Positions 1 to 9,048 of a stretch of DNA of 64,000 bases are shown here, piece after piece (position 1 is the stretch's first letter; every line of letters begins with the position of its first letter). A program made the position numbers and the translations under genes. The notes below the pieces were generated by a model. The model ran no database searches. It saw only the letters and a program-made list of their open reading frames with translations, and was not told the DNA's origin. Origin of the DNA: Phocoena phocoena (Eukaryota > Chordata > Mammalia > Artiodactyla > Phocoenidae); NCBI RefSeq assembly GCF_963924675.1, contig NC_089236.1:45850500-45914499 (forward strand). Reading direction: 5' to 3'.

Positions 1-592
1 CATGAGCACTTGAGAAAAATGTGTATTCTGTTGTTTTTGGATGGAGTGTCCTATAAATATCAATTAAGTCCATCTTGTTTAATGTATCATTTAAAGCTTG
101 TGTTTCCTTATTTATTTTCATTTTGGATGATCTGTCCATGGGTGAAAGTGGGGTGTTAAAGTCCCCTACTATGAATGTGTTACTGTCAATTTCCCCTTTT
201 ATGGCTGTTAGTATTTGCCTTACGTATTGAGGTGCTCCTATGTTGGGTGCATAAATATTTACAATTGTTATATCTTCTTCTTGGATCGATCCCTTGATCA
301 TTATGTAGTGTCCTTCTTTATCCCTTTTAATAGTCCTTATTTTAAAGTCTATTTTGTCTGATATGAGAATTGCTACTCCACCTTTCTTTTGGTTTCCATT
401 TGCATGGAATATCTTTTTCCATCCCCTTACTTTCAGTCTGTATGTGTCTCTAGGTCTGAAGTGGGTCTCTTGTAGACAGCATATATAAGGGTCTTGCTTT
501 TGTATCCATTCAGCCAATCTGTGTCTTTTGGTGGGAGCATTTAGTCCATTTACATTTAAGGTAATTATCGATATGTATGTTCCTATTCCCAT
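1..592 (-). CDS. L1 ORF2 endonuclease, N-terminal 197 codons, partial
   Basis: L1 ORF2p nicks target DNA with an APE-type endonuclease and primes reverse transcription there. The ATG at 592-590 follows ORF1 after 58 bp and opens with MGIGTYISIITLNVNGL. Visible endonuclease residues are Asn13 (TLNVNG), Glu42 (CLQETH) and Asp144/Asn146 (VGDFNTP), matching human L1 N14, E43, D145 and N147 shifted by one. The frame has no stop and runs in phase to base 1, ending within YTFFSSAH. The second catalytic Asp/His pair, the reverse transcriptase and the Cys-rich C terminus are outside the window, so intactness of the whole ORF2 cannot be judged. Confidence 0.92.
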   Translation of the reverse strand, partial: MGIGTYISIITLNVNGLNAPTKRHRLAEWIQKQDPYICCLQETHFRPRDTYRLKVRGWKKIFHANGNQKKGGVAILISDKIDFKIRTIKRDKEGHYIMIKGSIQEEDITIVNIYAPNIGAPQYVRQILTAIKGEIDSNTFIVGDFNTPLSPMDRSSKMKINKETQALNDTLNKMDLIDIYRTLHPKTTEYTFFSSAH

Positions 593-650
593 TTTCTATA
601 TTATTTTGGGTTTGTTATTATAGATCTTTTCCTTCTCTTGTGTTTCTTGT

Positions 651-1544
651 CTAGAGAAGTTCCTTTAGCATTTGTTGTAAAGCTGGTTTGGTGGTGCTGA
701 ACTCTCTCAGCTTTTGCTTGTCTGTAAAGGTTTTAACTTCTCCATCAAATCTGAATGAGATCCTTGCTGGGTAGAGTAGTCTTGGTTGCAGGTTTTTCTC
801 CTTCATCACTTTCAGTATGTCCTGCCACTCCCTTCTGGCTTGTAGGGTTTCTGCTGAGAGATCAGCTGTTAACCTTATGGGGATTCCCTTGTGTGTTATT
901 TGTTGTTTTTCCCTTGCTGCTTTTAATATGCTTTCTTTGTATTTAATTTTTGACAGTTTGATTAATATGCATCTTGGTGTATTTCTCCTTGGATTTATCC
1001 TGTATGGGACTCTCTGTGCTTCCTGGACTTGATTAACTATTTCCTTTCCCATATTAGGGAAGTTTTCAACTATAATGTCTTCAAATATTTTCTCAGTCCC
1101 TTTGTTTCTTTCTTCTTCTTCTGGAACCCCTATAATTCGAATGTTGGTGCATTTAATGTTGTCCCAGAGGTCTCTGAGACTGTCCTCAGTTCTTTTCATT
1201 CTTTTTTCTTTATTCTGCTCTGCAGTAGTTATTTCCACTACTTTATCTTCCAGGTCACTTATCCGTTCTTCTGCCTCAGTTATTCTGCTATTGATCCTAT
1301 CTAGAGTACTTTTTATTTCATTTATTGCATTGTTCATCGTTGCTTGTTTCATCTTTAGTTCTTTTAGGTCCTTGTTAACTGTTTCTTGCATTTTGTCCAT
1401 TCTACTTCCAAGATTTCGGATTATCCTTACTATCAGTATTCTGAATTCTTTTTCAGGTACATTGCCTATTTCCTCTTCATTTGTTAGGTCTGGTGGGTTT
1501 TTATCTTGCTTCTTCATCTGCTGTGTGTTTTTCTGTCTTCTCAT
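651..1544 (-). CDS. L1 ORF1p, intact RNA-binding chaperone (297 aa)
   Basis: ORF1p is the trimeric nucleic-acid chaperone that coats L1 RNA in cytoplasmic RNPs. The frame is complete from MRRQKNTQQMKK to KELL and is uninterrupted. Residues about 40-127 form a charged heptad-rich coiled coil (for example ITEAEERISDLED). Residues about 131-208 fit the RRM, from NIRIIGVPEEEE through the basic VPYRINPRR stretch. Residues about 209-285 match the C-terminal domain, including the conserved AAREKQQITHKG and RLTADLSAETLQARREW. Human ORF1p is 338 aa and is longer at the N terminus. The same protein is present in broken form at 12980 and 44386. Confidence 0.95.
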   Translation of the reverse strand: MRRQKNTQQMKKQDKNPPDLTNEEEIGNVPEKEFRILIVRIIRNLGSRMDKMQETVNKDLKELKMKQATMNNAINEIKSTLDRINSRITEAEERISDLEDKVVEITTAEQNKEKRMKRTEDSLRDLWDNIKCTNIRIIGVPEEEERNKGTEKIFEDIIVENFPNMGKEIVNQVQEAQRVPYRINPRRNTPRCILIKLSKIKYKESILKAAREKQQITHKGIPIRLTADLSAETLQARREWQDILKVMKEKNLQPRLLYPARISFRFDGEVKTFTDKQKLREFSTTKPALQQMLKELL

Positions 1545-2086
1545 TTTGCTTAATTTACTGTGTTTGGGGTCTCCTTTTTGTAGGCTGCACGTTCGTAGTT
1601 CCCGTTGTTTTTGATGTCTGTCTCCAGTGGCTAATGTTGTTTCAGTGGGTTGTGTAGGCTTCCTGGTGGAGGGGACTAGTGCCTGTGTTGTGCTGGATGA
1701 GGCTGGATCTTGTCTCTCTAGTGGGCAGGTTCAGGTCTGGTGTTGTGTTTTGGGGTGTCTGTGGCCTTATTATGATTTTAGGCAGCCTCTCTGCTAATGG
1801 GTGGGGTTGTGTTCCTGTTTTGCTAGTTGTTTGGCATAGGTTGTCCAGCACTGTGGCTTTCTGGTCGTTGAGTGAAGCTGGGTGCTGGTGTTAAGATGGA
1901 GGTCTCTGGGAGATTTCCACCATTTAATATTATGTGGAGCTGGGAGGTCTCTTGTTGACCAGTGTCCTGAAGTTGGCTCTCCTACCTCAGAGGCAGAGCC
2001 CTGACTCCTGGGCTGGAGCACCAAGAGCCTTTCATCCACACGGCTCAGAATAAAAGGGAGAAAAAGTAGAGAGAATTGGTAGAAGT

Positions 2087-2215
2087 ATGAGGAAAGAAAG
2101 AGGGAAAGGAGGAAAGGAAGGAAGGAAGGAAGAAGCAAAGAAGGAAAGAAAGGAGGGAGGGAGGGAGGGAGGGAGGAAGGAAGGAGGGAAAGAAGGAAAA
2201 AAGACAGAAAGAAAG
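2087..2215. repeat. GGAA/GAAA purine-rich microsatellite in L1 5'UTR
   Basis: The plus strand is almost pure purine (GAAGGAAGGAAGG and GGGAGGGAGGGAGG runs). A smaller GGAAGGAAAGAAAG tract lies at about 2447-2486. Both sit inside the leader of the minus-strand L1, upstream of ORF1. The L1 at 42215 carries a CTTT tract in the corresponding part of its leader. Confidence 0.85.
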
Positions 2216-3220
2216 AAGATACAGTAAAAATAAAATAAAGTATAATATAGTTATTGAATTAAAAAATATTTAGAAAAAAAAAAAAGGGACGTATAGAACC
2301 TTAGGACAAATGTTGGAAGCAAAGCTATACAGACAAAATCTTACACAGAAGCATACACCTTCACAAAAAGAGGTAAAGGGGGAAAAAATCATAAATCTTG
2401 CTCTCAGAGACCACCTCCTCAATTTGGGGTGATTTGTTGTCTAAAGGAGGGAAGGAAGGAAGGAAAGAAAGAAAGAAAGAACGAAGGTAAAGTATAATAA
2501 ATTTATTACAATTGAAATTAATTATTAAGAAAAAAAAATTTTTTTAAAAACCATGGACGGATAGAGCCCTAGGACAAATGGTGGAAGCAAGAGTATACAG
2601 ACAAGATCTCACACAGAAGCATACACGTACACATTCACAAAAAGAGGAAAAGGGAAAAAAATCATAGATCTTGCTCCTAAATTCCCCCTCTTCAATTTGG
2701 GATCATTCCTTGTCTATTCAGGTATTCCACAGATGCAGGGTATATCAAGTTGATTGTGGAGCTTTAATCCGCTGCTTCTGTGGCTGCTGGGAGAGATTTC
2801 CCTTTCTCTTCTTTGTTCTCATAGCTCACAGGAGCTCAGCTTTGGATTTGGCCCTGCCTCTGCGTGTAGGTCGCTGGAGGGCGTCTGTTTTTTGCTCAGA
2901 CAGGACGGGGTTAAAGGAGCCGCTGATTCGGGGGCTCCGGCTCACTCAGGCCGGGGGTTGAGGGATGGGGGAAGGAGGGGCACTGCGTGCGGGGCGGGCC
3001 TGCGGTGGCAGAGGCGGCGTGACGTTGCGGCAGAGGCCGGCGTGACGTAGCACCAGCCTGAGGCCCGCCGTGCGTTGTCCCGGGGAAGTTGTCCCTGGAT
3101 CCCGGGAACCTGGCAGTGGAGGGCTGCACAGGCTCCGCGGAAGAGGGGTGTGGAGAGTGACCTGTGCTCGCACACAGGCCCCTTGGTGGCAGCAGCAGCA
3201 GCCTTAGCGTCTCCCGCCCG

Positions 3221-3334
3221 TCTCTGGGGTCCACGGTTTTAGCTGCGGCTCGCGCCCATCTCTGGGGTTCGCGCTTTTAGCCGCGGCTCGCGCCCGTCTC
3301 TGGGGTTCGCGCTTTTAGCCGCGGCTCGCGCCCG
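3221..3334 (-). repeat. Three tandem 38-bp units in L1 5'UTR
   Basis: TCTCTGGGGT recurs at 3221, 3259 and 3297, and TCTCTGG again at 3335, giving an exact 38-bp period. Units 2 and 3 are almost identical; unit 1 differs at a few sites. Each unit is CpG-rich and contains a TTTTAGCYGCGGCTCGCGCC core. The older L1s show the corresponding sequence only about one to two times (near 11600 and 42870), so copy number differs between elements. Confidence 0.85.
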
Positions 3335-3977
3335 TCTCTGGAGATACTTTAAGCAGCGCTCTTAAACCCCTCTCCTCGCGCACCAGGAAACAAAGAAGGA
3401 AGAAAAAGTCTCTTGCCTCTTCGGCAGGTGCAGGCTTTTCCCCGAACTCCCTCCCGGCTAGTCGTGGTGCACTAACCCCTTCAGGCTATGTTCACGCCGC
3501 CAACCCCAGTCCTCTCCCTGAGCTCCGTCCAAAACCGAAACCCGAGCCTCAGCTCGCAGCCCCACCCGCCCCGGTGGGTGAGCAGACAAGCCTCTCGGGT
3601 TGGTGAGTGCCGGTCGGCACCGATCGTCTGTGCAGGAATCTCCCCGATTTGCCCTCCGCACCCGTCGCTGTGCACTACTCCGCGGTCCCGAAACTCCCCC
3701 CTCCGACTCCCGCAGTCTCCGCCCGCGGAGGGGCTTCCTAGTGTGTGGAAACTTTTCCTCCTTCACAGCTTCCTCCCACTGGTGCAGGTGCCGTCCTTAT
3801 TCTTTTGTCTCTGTTTTTTCTTTTGCCCTACCCAGGTACGTGGGGAGTTTCTTGCCTTTTGGGAGGTCTGTGGTCTTCTGCCAGCCTTCAGTAGGTGTTC
3901 TGTAGGAGTTGTTCCACGTGTGGATGTATTTCTGGTGTATCCGTGGGGAGGAAGGCGATCTCCGTGTCTTACTCTTC

Positions 3978-3987
3978 CGCCATCTTC
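3978..3987 (-). promoter_or_regulatory. YY1-like motif at the L1 5' terminus
   Basis: On the minus strand AAGATGGCGG lies about 10 bp inside the L1 5' end, in the position where human L1 carries its YY1 site that directs accurate initiation. The copy at 10949 reads AAGGTGGCGG and the copy at 42215 reads AAGATGGCAG, so only this element keeps the full core. Binding is inferred from motif and position. Confidence 0.6.
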
Positions 3988-4007
3988 AAGGTCCCCCTAT
4001 TGCTCTT

Positions 4008-4462
4008 TTTTAAAAAAATAATTTATTGAAGTATTGAAAAAATTTTTATTGAAATTTAAAACATTTTTTTAAATTAAAAAAAATTTATTGATTTACAATG
4101 TTTCAGGTGTACAGCAAAGTGATATATATATATATATATAAAATTTTTTTCAGATTCTTTTCCCTTATAAGTTATTACAAGATATTGAATATAGTTCCCT
4201 GTGCTATATAGTAAGTCCTTATTGCTTATCTATTTTTCTAGTGGTGTGTATCTATTAATCCCAAATTCCCAATTTATCCCTGCCCCTGCTTTCCCCTTTG
4301 ATAACCATATTTTTTTTTCTATGTCTGTGAGTCTATTTCTGTTTTCTAAATAAGTTCAGTTGTATTACTTTTTAAAATTCCACATATAAGTGATATCATA
4401 TATTTGTATTTCTCTGTCTGCCTTATTTCACTTAGTGTGATAATCTCTATGTCCAACCATCC
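4008..4462 (-). mobile_element. 5'-truncated L1, 3' end fragment
   Basis: Starting from a T-rich (tail) side at about 4008-4090, the sequence contains hallmark phrases of the artiodactyl/cetacean L1 3' end in reverse: TTTACAATG, GTACAGCAAAGTGATATA, GATATTGAATATAGTTCCC and TGTGCTATATAGTA. The same segment recurs at 58290-58564. It holds only 3' sequence and no ORF. A short TA run at 4123-4140 lies inside it. The young L1 inserted next to or into its tail region. Confidence 0.8.
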
Positions 4463-4609
4463 TATATAAATGGATGCCAAGTTTTGCCTAAAACTTTGTC
4501 AAGTATCTGAGAAATCAAATCCATAGCAAATGTCTATGTCAGACATAGGCTGAAATACATCTAGAACAGTATGTGAGTATTAGTGTGAATGTTGAATTAT
4601 CAAGTAAGC
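4463..4609. other. Single-copy spacer
   Basis: AT-rich sequence between two L1 fragments. I see no gene, RNA or repeat signature in it. Confidence 0.5.
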
Positions 4610-5800
4610 AATTTAAATTCCCTTGGTAACATGAACTCCTGTAGCCCCCATTATTCAGTTTCCCCCAGTGGTAACATGTGGTAAAACTATAAGACAACAC
4701 CACAACTAGGACATTGACAGTGATACAGTAAGCTAGAGAACATTTCCATCAGGACAAAGGTCCCTCATGTTGCCCTTATAAGCCTTATCAATTTCCTTCC
4801 TACCCCTATTCCTTCCTTAACCACAACAGCCACTACACTTTTATCCATATCTGTAATTTTGTCCTTTAATAATATTATATAATTAAAATCATACATTATG
4901 TTTCTGTTCCAGATTGCTTTATACTATTGAGTGGTAATGCTTAATATAGATGTACCACAGTTTGTTTAAACATTCACACATATAAGAACATCCTGTTCAT
5001 TTCTTCTAATATTTTTACTATTATGAATAAAATTGCTAAACACATTCACGAGCAGATTTTATGTAAACATAAATTTTGATGTCTCAGGATAAATATCCAA
5101 GAGTGCAATTACTGGATCACATGGTAGTTGCATGTTAAGTTGTATAAGAAACTATCAGTTTTCAGGAATAACTATACAATTTTATATTCCCATAAGCAAA
5201 AATCCATTTGCTCTACATTTTCACCAGTATTTAGTGTTATCACTAGTTTTTATTCTATCTCTTTTCATAGGTGTGTGGTGATATCTCATAGGTGTGTGGC
5301 TTTAATTTGCATTTCCCTAACAGCCAGTGATACTGAGGATTTTATCATGTGCTTATTTGCCATATGTATAATTTTTTAGTGAAATGTCTCTTCATGTATT
5401 TTGCCCACTTTGTAATTGGATCTTTTGGTTTTTTATTGGTGAATTTTGAGAGTTGTTTATATATTCCAGATACTATCCTTTTGTTAAATATGTGATTGTG
5501 TATATTTTCTTCCAGGCTCTTTACAGAGTCCTTCGGAGAGCAAAAGTTTCTAATTTTAATTAAGTCAAAACCATCAACTTTTTCTTTTTTCTTTTTTAAT
5601 TAATTATGCTTTAGTGTTAAGTCTAAGAACTTTTTGCCTAGAACTAAATTCCAAAGATTTTTTTTCTATGCTTTTTATAAAAAACTTATAGTTTTAAAAT
5701 TTACATTTACATTTTATAGTTTTACTGTTTGTACCTGTGAGCATGATTCATTTTGAGCTAATTTTTACATAAGGGGTGAGACTTCTTGTATTATTACCCT
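4610..5800 (-). mobile_element. Ancient L1M-type 3' fragment
   Basis: The text is that of an old mammalian L1 3' region in reverse: ACTGGATCACATGGTAG, TTTGCATTTCCCTAAC, ATTTTGCCCACTTTGTAATT and GAGTTGTTTATATATTCC. No frame is preserved. The 3' boundary (low coordinates) is blurred, and the 5' side fades out near 5800. Divergence is far higher than in the neighbouring L1s, so this predates them. Confidence 0.7.
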
Positions 5801-6119
5801 TTCTAGTCCCTTTGTTTCTGTCATCATTTCTTCCTGTGAACATTTTGGTGTGCAACAAAATTTTAATATCTTTACTTATGCCATCATTACTTTCTACAAA
5901 AACACTTCAGCTGTGTGACAAAGTTCACTTTACCATTTTACCATTACACATCTTAACCAAGATCTGATTCCTGGGATTCAGTTCTAATATCAAACATCTG
6001 CAAACTAAGACAGACCTGAGCCAAGTACTCCCTAAGAAACTCAGGTTTCTCCCCCTCCAAGAAGCTTACACTGAATAGCCCACTTGGAAAGAAGATCTTT
6101 CATTCAAAAATCTATAACA

Positions 6120-6325
6120 GGGCTTCCCTGGTGGTGCAGTGGTTGAGAGTCCGCCTGCTGATGCAGGGAACACGGGTTCGTGCCCTGGTCTGGGGAGATC
6201 CCACATGCCGCGGAGCGGCTGGGCCCATGAGCCATGGCCGCTGAGCCTGCGCGTCCGGAGCCTGTGCTCCGCAATGGGAGAGGTCAAAACAGTGAGAGGC
6301 CGCGTACAGCAAAAAAAAAAAAAAA
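6120..6325 (+). mobile_element. CHR-2-type SINE (tRNA-derived)
   Basis: A CHR-2-like SINE beginning GGGCTTCCCTGGTGGTGCAG, with a tRNA-like A box (TGGTGCAGTGG), a B box (GGGTTCGTGCCC), the family body ending GAGAGGCCGCGTACAGC, and a 20-A tail. Imperfect target duplications AAAAATCTATAA(C/T)A flank it at 6106-6119 and 6326-6339. It has no coding capacity; the short frames through it are artefacts. Confidence 0.95.
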
Positions 6326-7339
6326 AAAAATCTATAATACATTTTATAGCTTTCATTGGATACATCTTTAACCTGTTTGAAATCAGGATTTTATTTATAT
6401 AAATTTATAAAAAAACATATATCTTATCTTTCCATGTAACCTCTGAACTATATGATACTTGAGATCAAATCTTGTTTCATTTTATCTTTCATAGTACTTT
6501 TCATAGACATCAGAGCAAATATTTGATTATTTACAAATAGTTATCAGAGATAACTTAAATCCATCTTAGATCAGTTCCTCACAAACACCACCAATCATGT
6601 GCTTGTATTTCTTCTAGCATATTTTTTGACAAATCCAGCCCATTCTGAACACTTACTGAGATGTAAAACACAGTTTCAAATATAGAACTTTATCTCTTAA
6701 CACCAGTAATATAGTTCCAGTTTTTTCATTTTTAATAAAACAATTATTCAAAGTTAGGGCCTTTTCATTTCAGGGATATTTTCCATATATAAAAATAAAA
6801 ATAATAATATAGATAAAACTAAATAAACGATACAGTAAGAGAGTTAACTTATGCATATTAAGCAATTTTATTAGGATAAGACCACACTTAGGCCGTTAAA
6901 AGTGCCTCAAATTGGATTTGAATAGGAACTACTCAGTTGGATAAAGAAAGTTAACATTTATGAGAAAGAGGATAATTGATAATTACTTGTTAACAACAGC
7001 TTAGAGTAATGAAATGTTTATGATTCAGGAAAGAACTTGTTAGGAACTAAATTTAAAATCAAAGTAACTCCATAAAGATTCACCCTTGCATACCTAGCAA
7101 ATAGGAGTATGATTAAAAGCTAGACAGATCTACTTAATAAGATTTCACATAGGTTCTTAATTTGGGGAATTATTTCTTTATGTAATACACAAGCTCTTAT
7201 ATAAAATGGTCCACACTGATAAATAGTTAATATTATTTAATAAAGCAGATATTTTGAGAATTCTAAAGAAAGTTCAAAAAATATCAGCTATACAATATTT
7301 AAACTTGAAATGTTCAGAAATTAAAGTCTTAGGTGAATT

Positions 7340-7490
7340 TCTTCCCTTCCTTCCTCCCTTCCTCCTTTCCTTCCTCCCTCCCTTCCCCCTCCCTCCCTCC
7401 CTCTCTCCCTCCCTCCCTCCCTCCCTCCCTTCCTTCCTTTCTTCCTTCCTTCTTTCTTCTCTTCCTCCTTTTCTTCCTCCCTCCCCTCTG
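7340..7490. repeat. CCTT/CCCT pyrimidine tract
   Basis: About 150 bp of nearly pure pyrimidine on the plus strand (TTCCTTCCTCCCTTCC and CTCCCTCCCTCCC runs). The apparent Pro/Ser/Leu-rich frames here are products of this low-complexity sequence, not genes. Confidence 0.9.
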
Positions 7491-8295
7491 CCTCAGTTTC
7501 TCTCAGTGTCTTTAACTCTTGTTTTTTTCTTTCTTTCTCTTTCTAAAAACAGTTAAGAGCTTGGACAATAATGTAACATTTTATTTATATATTTTCATTA
7601 TTATTTTAAGTTACTCTGCTTACAGTTATTAATTTTATGTAGTTAAGCAAATATAATAGTGAAATGTCACCTAATGAATAAATCAAGTTTATACGGTAAT
7701 TGATTTTTCTGTATTTTTGTGCTTACTTTCTTTTGACAGATGCTGGTTTTATACTTTCATTTGTTTCCTCATTTTCATATTATTGATTGAGACTGCTAGA
7801 AAAATTGGAATTGTTAGGCTATCGTTTTAAGGTATTAATTAATTTGATTTATATATGGATTACACTTTGAGTAATTACAGTGTGAAGAAGCAATGCTAAT
7901 GTAAATAAATCACTTTATTTGAATACACTACTTTTGGTGGTTATAGTAAGTAAATCTCTCATTCCATAAAGAATATTTGTGATTAGAACAAAATCAATAC
8001 CATAATTTTTCACCCTTTCCCTCACACCACAAGATTTTGTCTCTTTTTACATAGCTCTTAATCAGGGTCAAATGAAGAAAAATAGAAAAACCTAAAAATC
8101 CAGCAGGGATGATCCTAGACCCTGTATTTAACATTTTAATCAGTAGCCCAATAAAAGAGTAAACATCTTCCTTAGTATTAGGTATATTTCACAAACACTA
8201 GATTATGGGAAAGGTACATTCTGAAGTTTTAAAAACATGTTGAATTGGTAATAAGCAAGAAAGCTACCAATGAAAAAATCAGGGCTGAATATCTG

Positions 8296-8296
8296 C

Positions 8297-8331
<35 letters not shown>
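8296..8331. repeat. (TA)n microsatellite
   Basis: Alternating TA of about 26 bp followed by imperfect ACATATACATATA. Confidence 0.85.
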
Positions 8332-8333
<2 letters not shown>

Positions 8334-8412
8334 AATGATAAAAGAGAATGACTTTCAATTTAGATTTCTAAATCCAGAGAATAGGGGAGTTCAGATCAAG
8401 ATGGCAGAGTAA

Positions 8413-8620
8413 GGGCTTCCCTTGTGGCGCAGTGGTTGAGAGTCTGCCTGCTTATGCAGGGGACGCGGGTTCATGCCCCGGTCTAGGAAGATCCCACATG
8501 CTGCAGAGCAGCTGGGCCCATGAGCCATGGCCATTGAGCCTGCACGTCCGGAGCCTGTGCTCCACAGTGGGAGAGGCCACAACAGTGAGAGGCTCGTGTA
8601 CTGCAAAAAAAAAAAAAAAA
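8413..8620 (+). mobile_element. CHR-2-type SINE inserted in L1 5' end
   Basis: A full CHR-2-like unit (A box TGGCGCAGTGG, B box GGGTTCATGCCC, A tail). A perfect 15-bp target duplication, AAGATGGCAGAGTAA, lies at 8398-8412 and 8621-8635. The duplicated bases are the YY1-like L1 start motif, so the insertion split and copied that site. Confidence 0.95.
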
Positions 8621-8692
8621 AAGATGGCAGAGTAAAAGGACATGGACCTCACCCCACCCACCCACCAAGAACACATCAAAATTACATCTACA

Positions 8693-9048
8693 GGGGCTTC
8701 CCTGGTGGCGCAGTGGTTTTGAGTCCTCCTGCCGATGCAGGGGACATGGATTCGTGCCCCAGTCCGGGGGGATCCCACATGCCACGGAGCGGCTGGGCCC
8801 GTGAGCCATGGCCGCTGAGCCTGCGCGTCCGGAGCCTGTGCTCCGCAACGGGAGAGGCCACAACAGTGAGAGGCCCGCGTACTGCAAAAAAAAAAAAAAA
8901 AAAGGAGTAGCCCCCACTTGCCGCAACTAGAGAAAGCCCATGCACGGCAACGAAGACCCAATGCAGCCAAAAATAAATAAATAAATAAACTAATTAATTA
9001 ATTACAGAAAATCTGGACCAATAAGGCAAGCTTTCATAACATTAAAAA
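8693..9048 (+). mobile_element. Chimeric SINE: CHR-2 head, CHR-1 tail, extra 3' segment
   Basis: A CHR-2 body (8693-8884) ends in an 18-A run as usual, but is followed by AGTAGCCCCCACTTGCCGC... and AGAGAAAGCCC...AATAAATAAATA, which is the 3' third of the longer CHR-1 SINE (compare 14716-15017). After the AATA tail comes about 45 bp of unrelated sequence and a second short A run. The whole is bounded by one pair of perfect 15-bp duplications, AAAATTACATCTACA, at 8678-8692 and 9049-9063, so it went in as a single event. Confidence 0.85.

Larger units (their letters stand above)
1..3997 (-). mobile_element. Young L1 LINE, 5' portion, cut by window edge
   Basis: Read on the minus strand this is a LINE-1: a 5'UTR of about 2.45 kb, then ORF1, a 58-bp spacer, and the start of ORF2, which runs off the left edge. 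The 5' end is placed near 3997, where the L1 start (GACCTTGAAGATGGCGGAAG) gives way to AT-rich flank. ORF1 is intact and ORF2 is open for all 197 visible codons, unlike the two other long L1s in the window. The 5'UTR still holds dense CpG dinucleotides, which decay quickly in methylated mammalian DNA. Together these suggest a young insertion. The 3' half and the target-site duplication lie outside the window. Confidence 0.93.
1545..3997 (-). promoter_or_regulatory. L1 5'UTR / internal promoter, CpG-rich
   Basis: This is the non-coding leader between the L1 5' end and the ORF1 start. About 2930-3760 is GC- and CpG-rich and stands out sharply from the AT-rich surroundings; by analogy with other mammalian L1s this is the probable internal promoter. 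It contains three 38-bp tandem units at 3221-3334 and a purine-rich tract at 2087-2215. The two older full-length L1s here have shorter leaders (about 2.0 and 2.2 kb), with many CpG sites changed to TG or CA. Promoter activity is inferred. Confidence 0.75.
6345..8383. other. Single-copy AT-rich intergenic DNA
   Basis: About 2 kb with no coding frame, RNA gene or recognisable transposon. It contains the pyrimidine tract at 7340-7490 and a TA run at 8296-8331. Confidence 0.5.

Noticed and set aside
3221..3334. CRISPR-like array
   Set aside because: The 38-bp units are directly adjacent with no unique spacers. This is a tandem repeat in an L1 leader of a mammalian genome.
6139..6402. Recurrent 60-170 codon frames sharing phrases such as ADAGDTGSCPG or AEHRLRTRRLSGHGS at many places
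   Set aside because: They are translations of the CHR-2 SINE in its various frames and strands, not genes. The same protein text appears wherever a SINE copy lies.
7254..7556. Pro/Ser/Leu-rich frames at 7254-7556 and Phe/Ser or Lys/Glu frames at 56674-57054
   Set aside because: Products of simple pyrimidine/purine repeats.
8413..8500. tRNA-like A and B boxes within SINE heads
   Set aside because: They are the tRNA-derived promoters of SINEs. There is no cloverleaf or mature tRNA gene.
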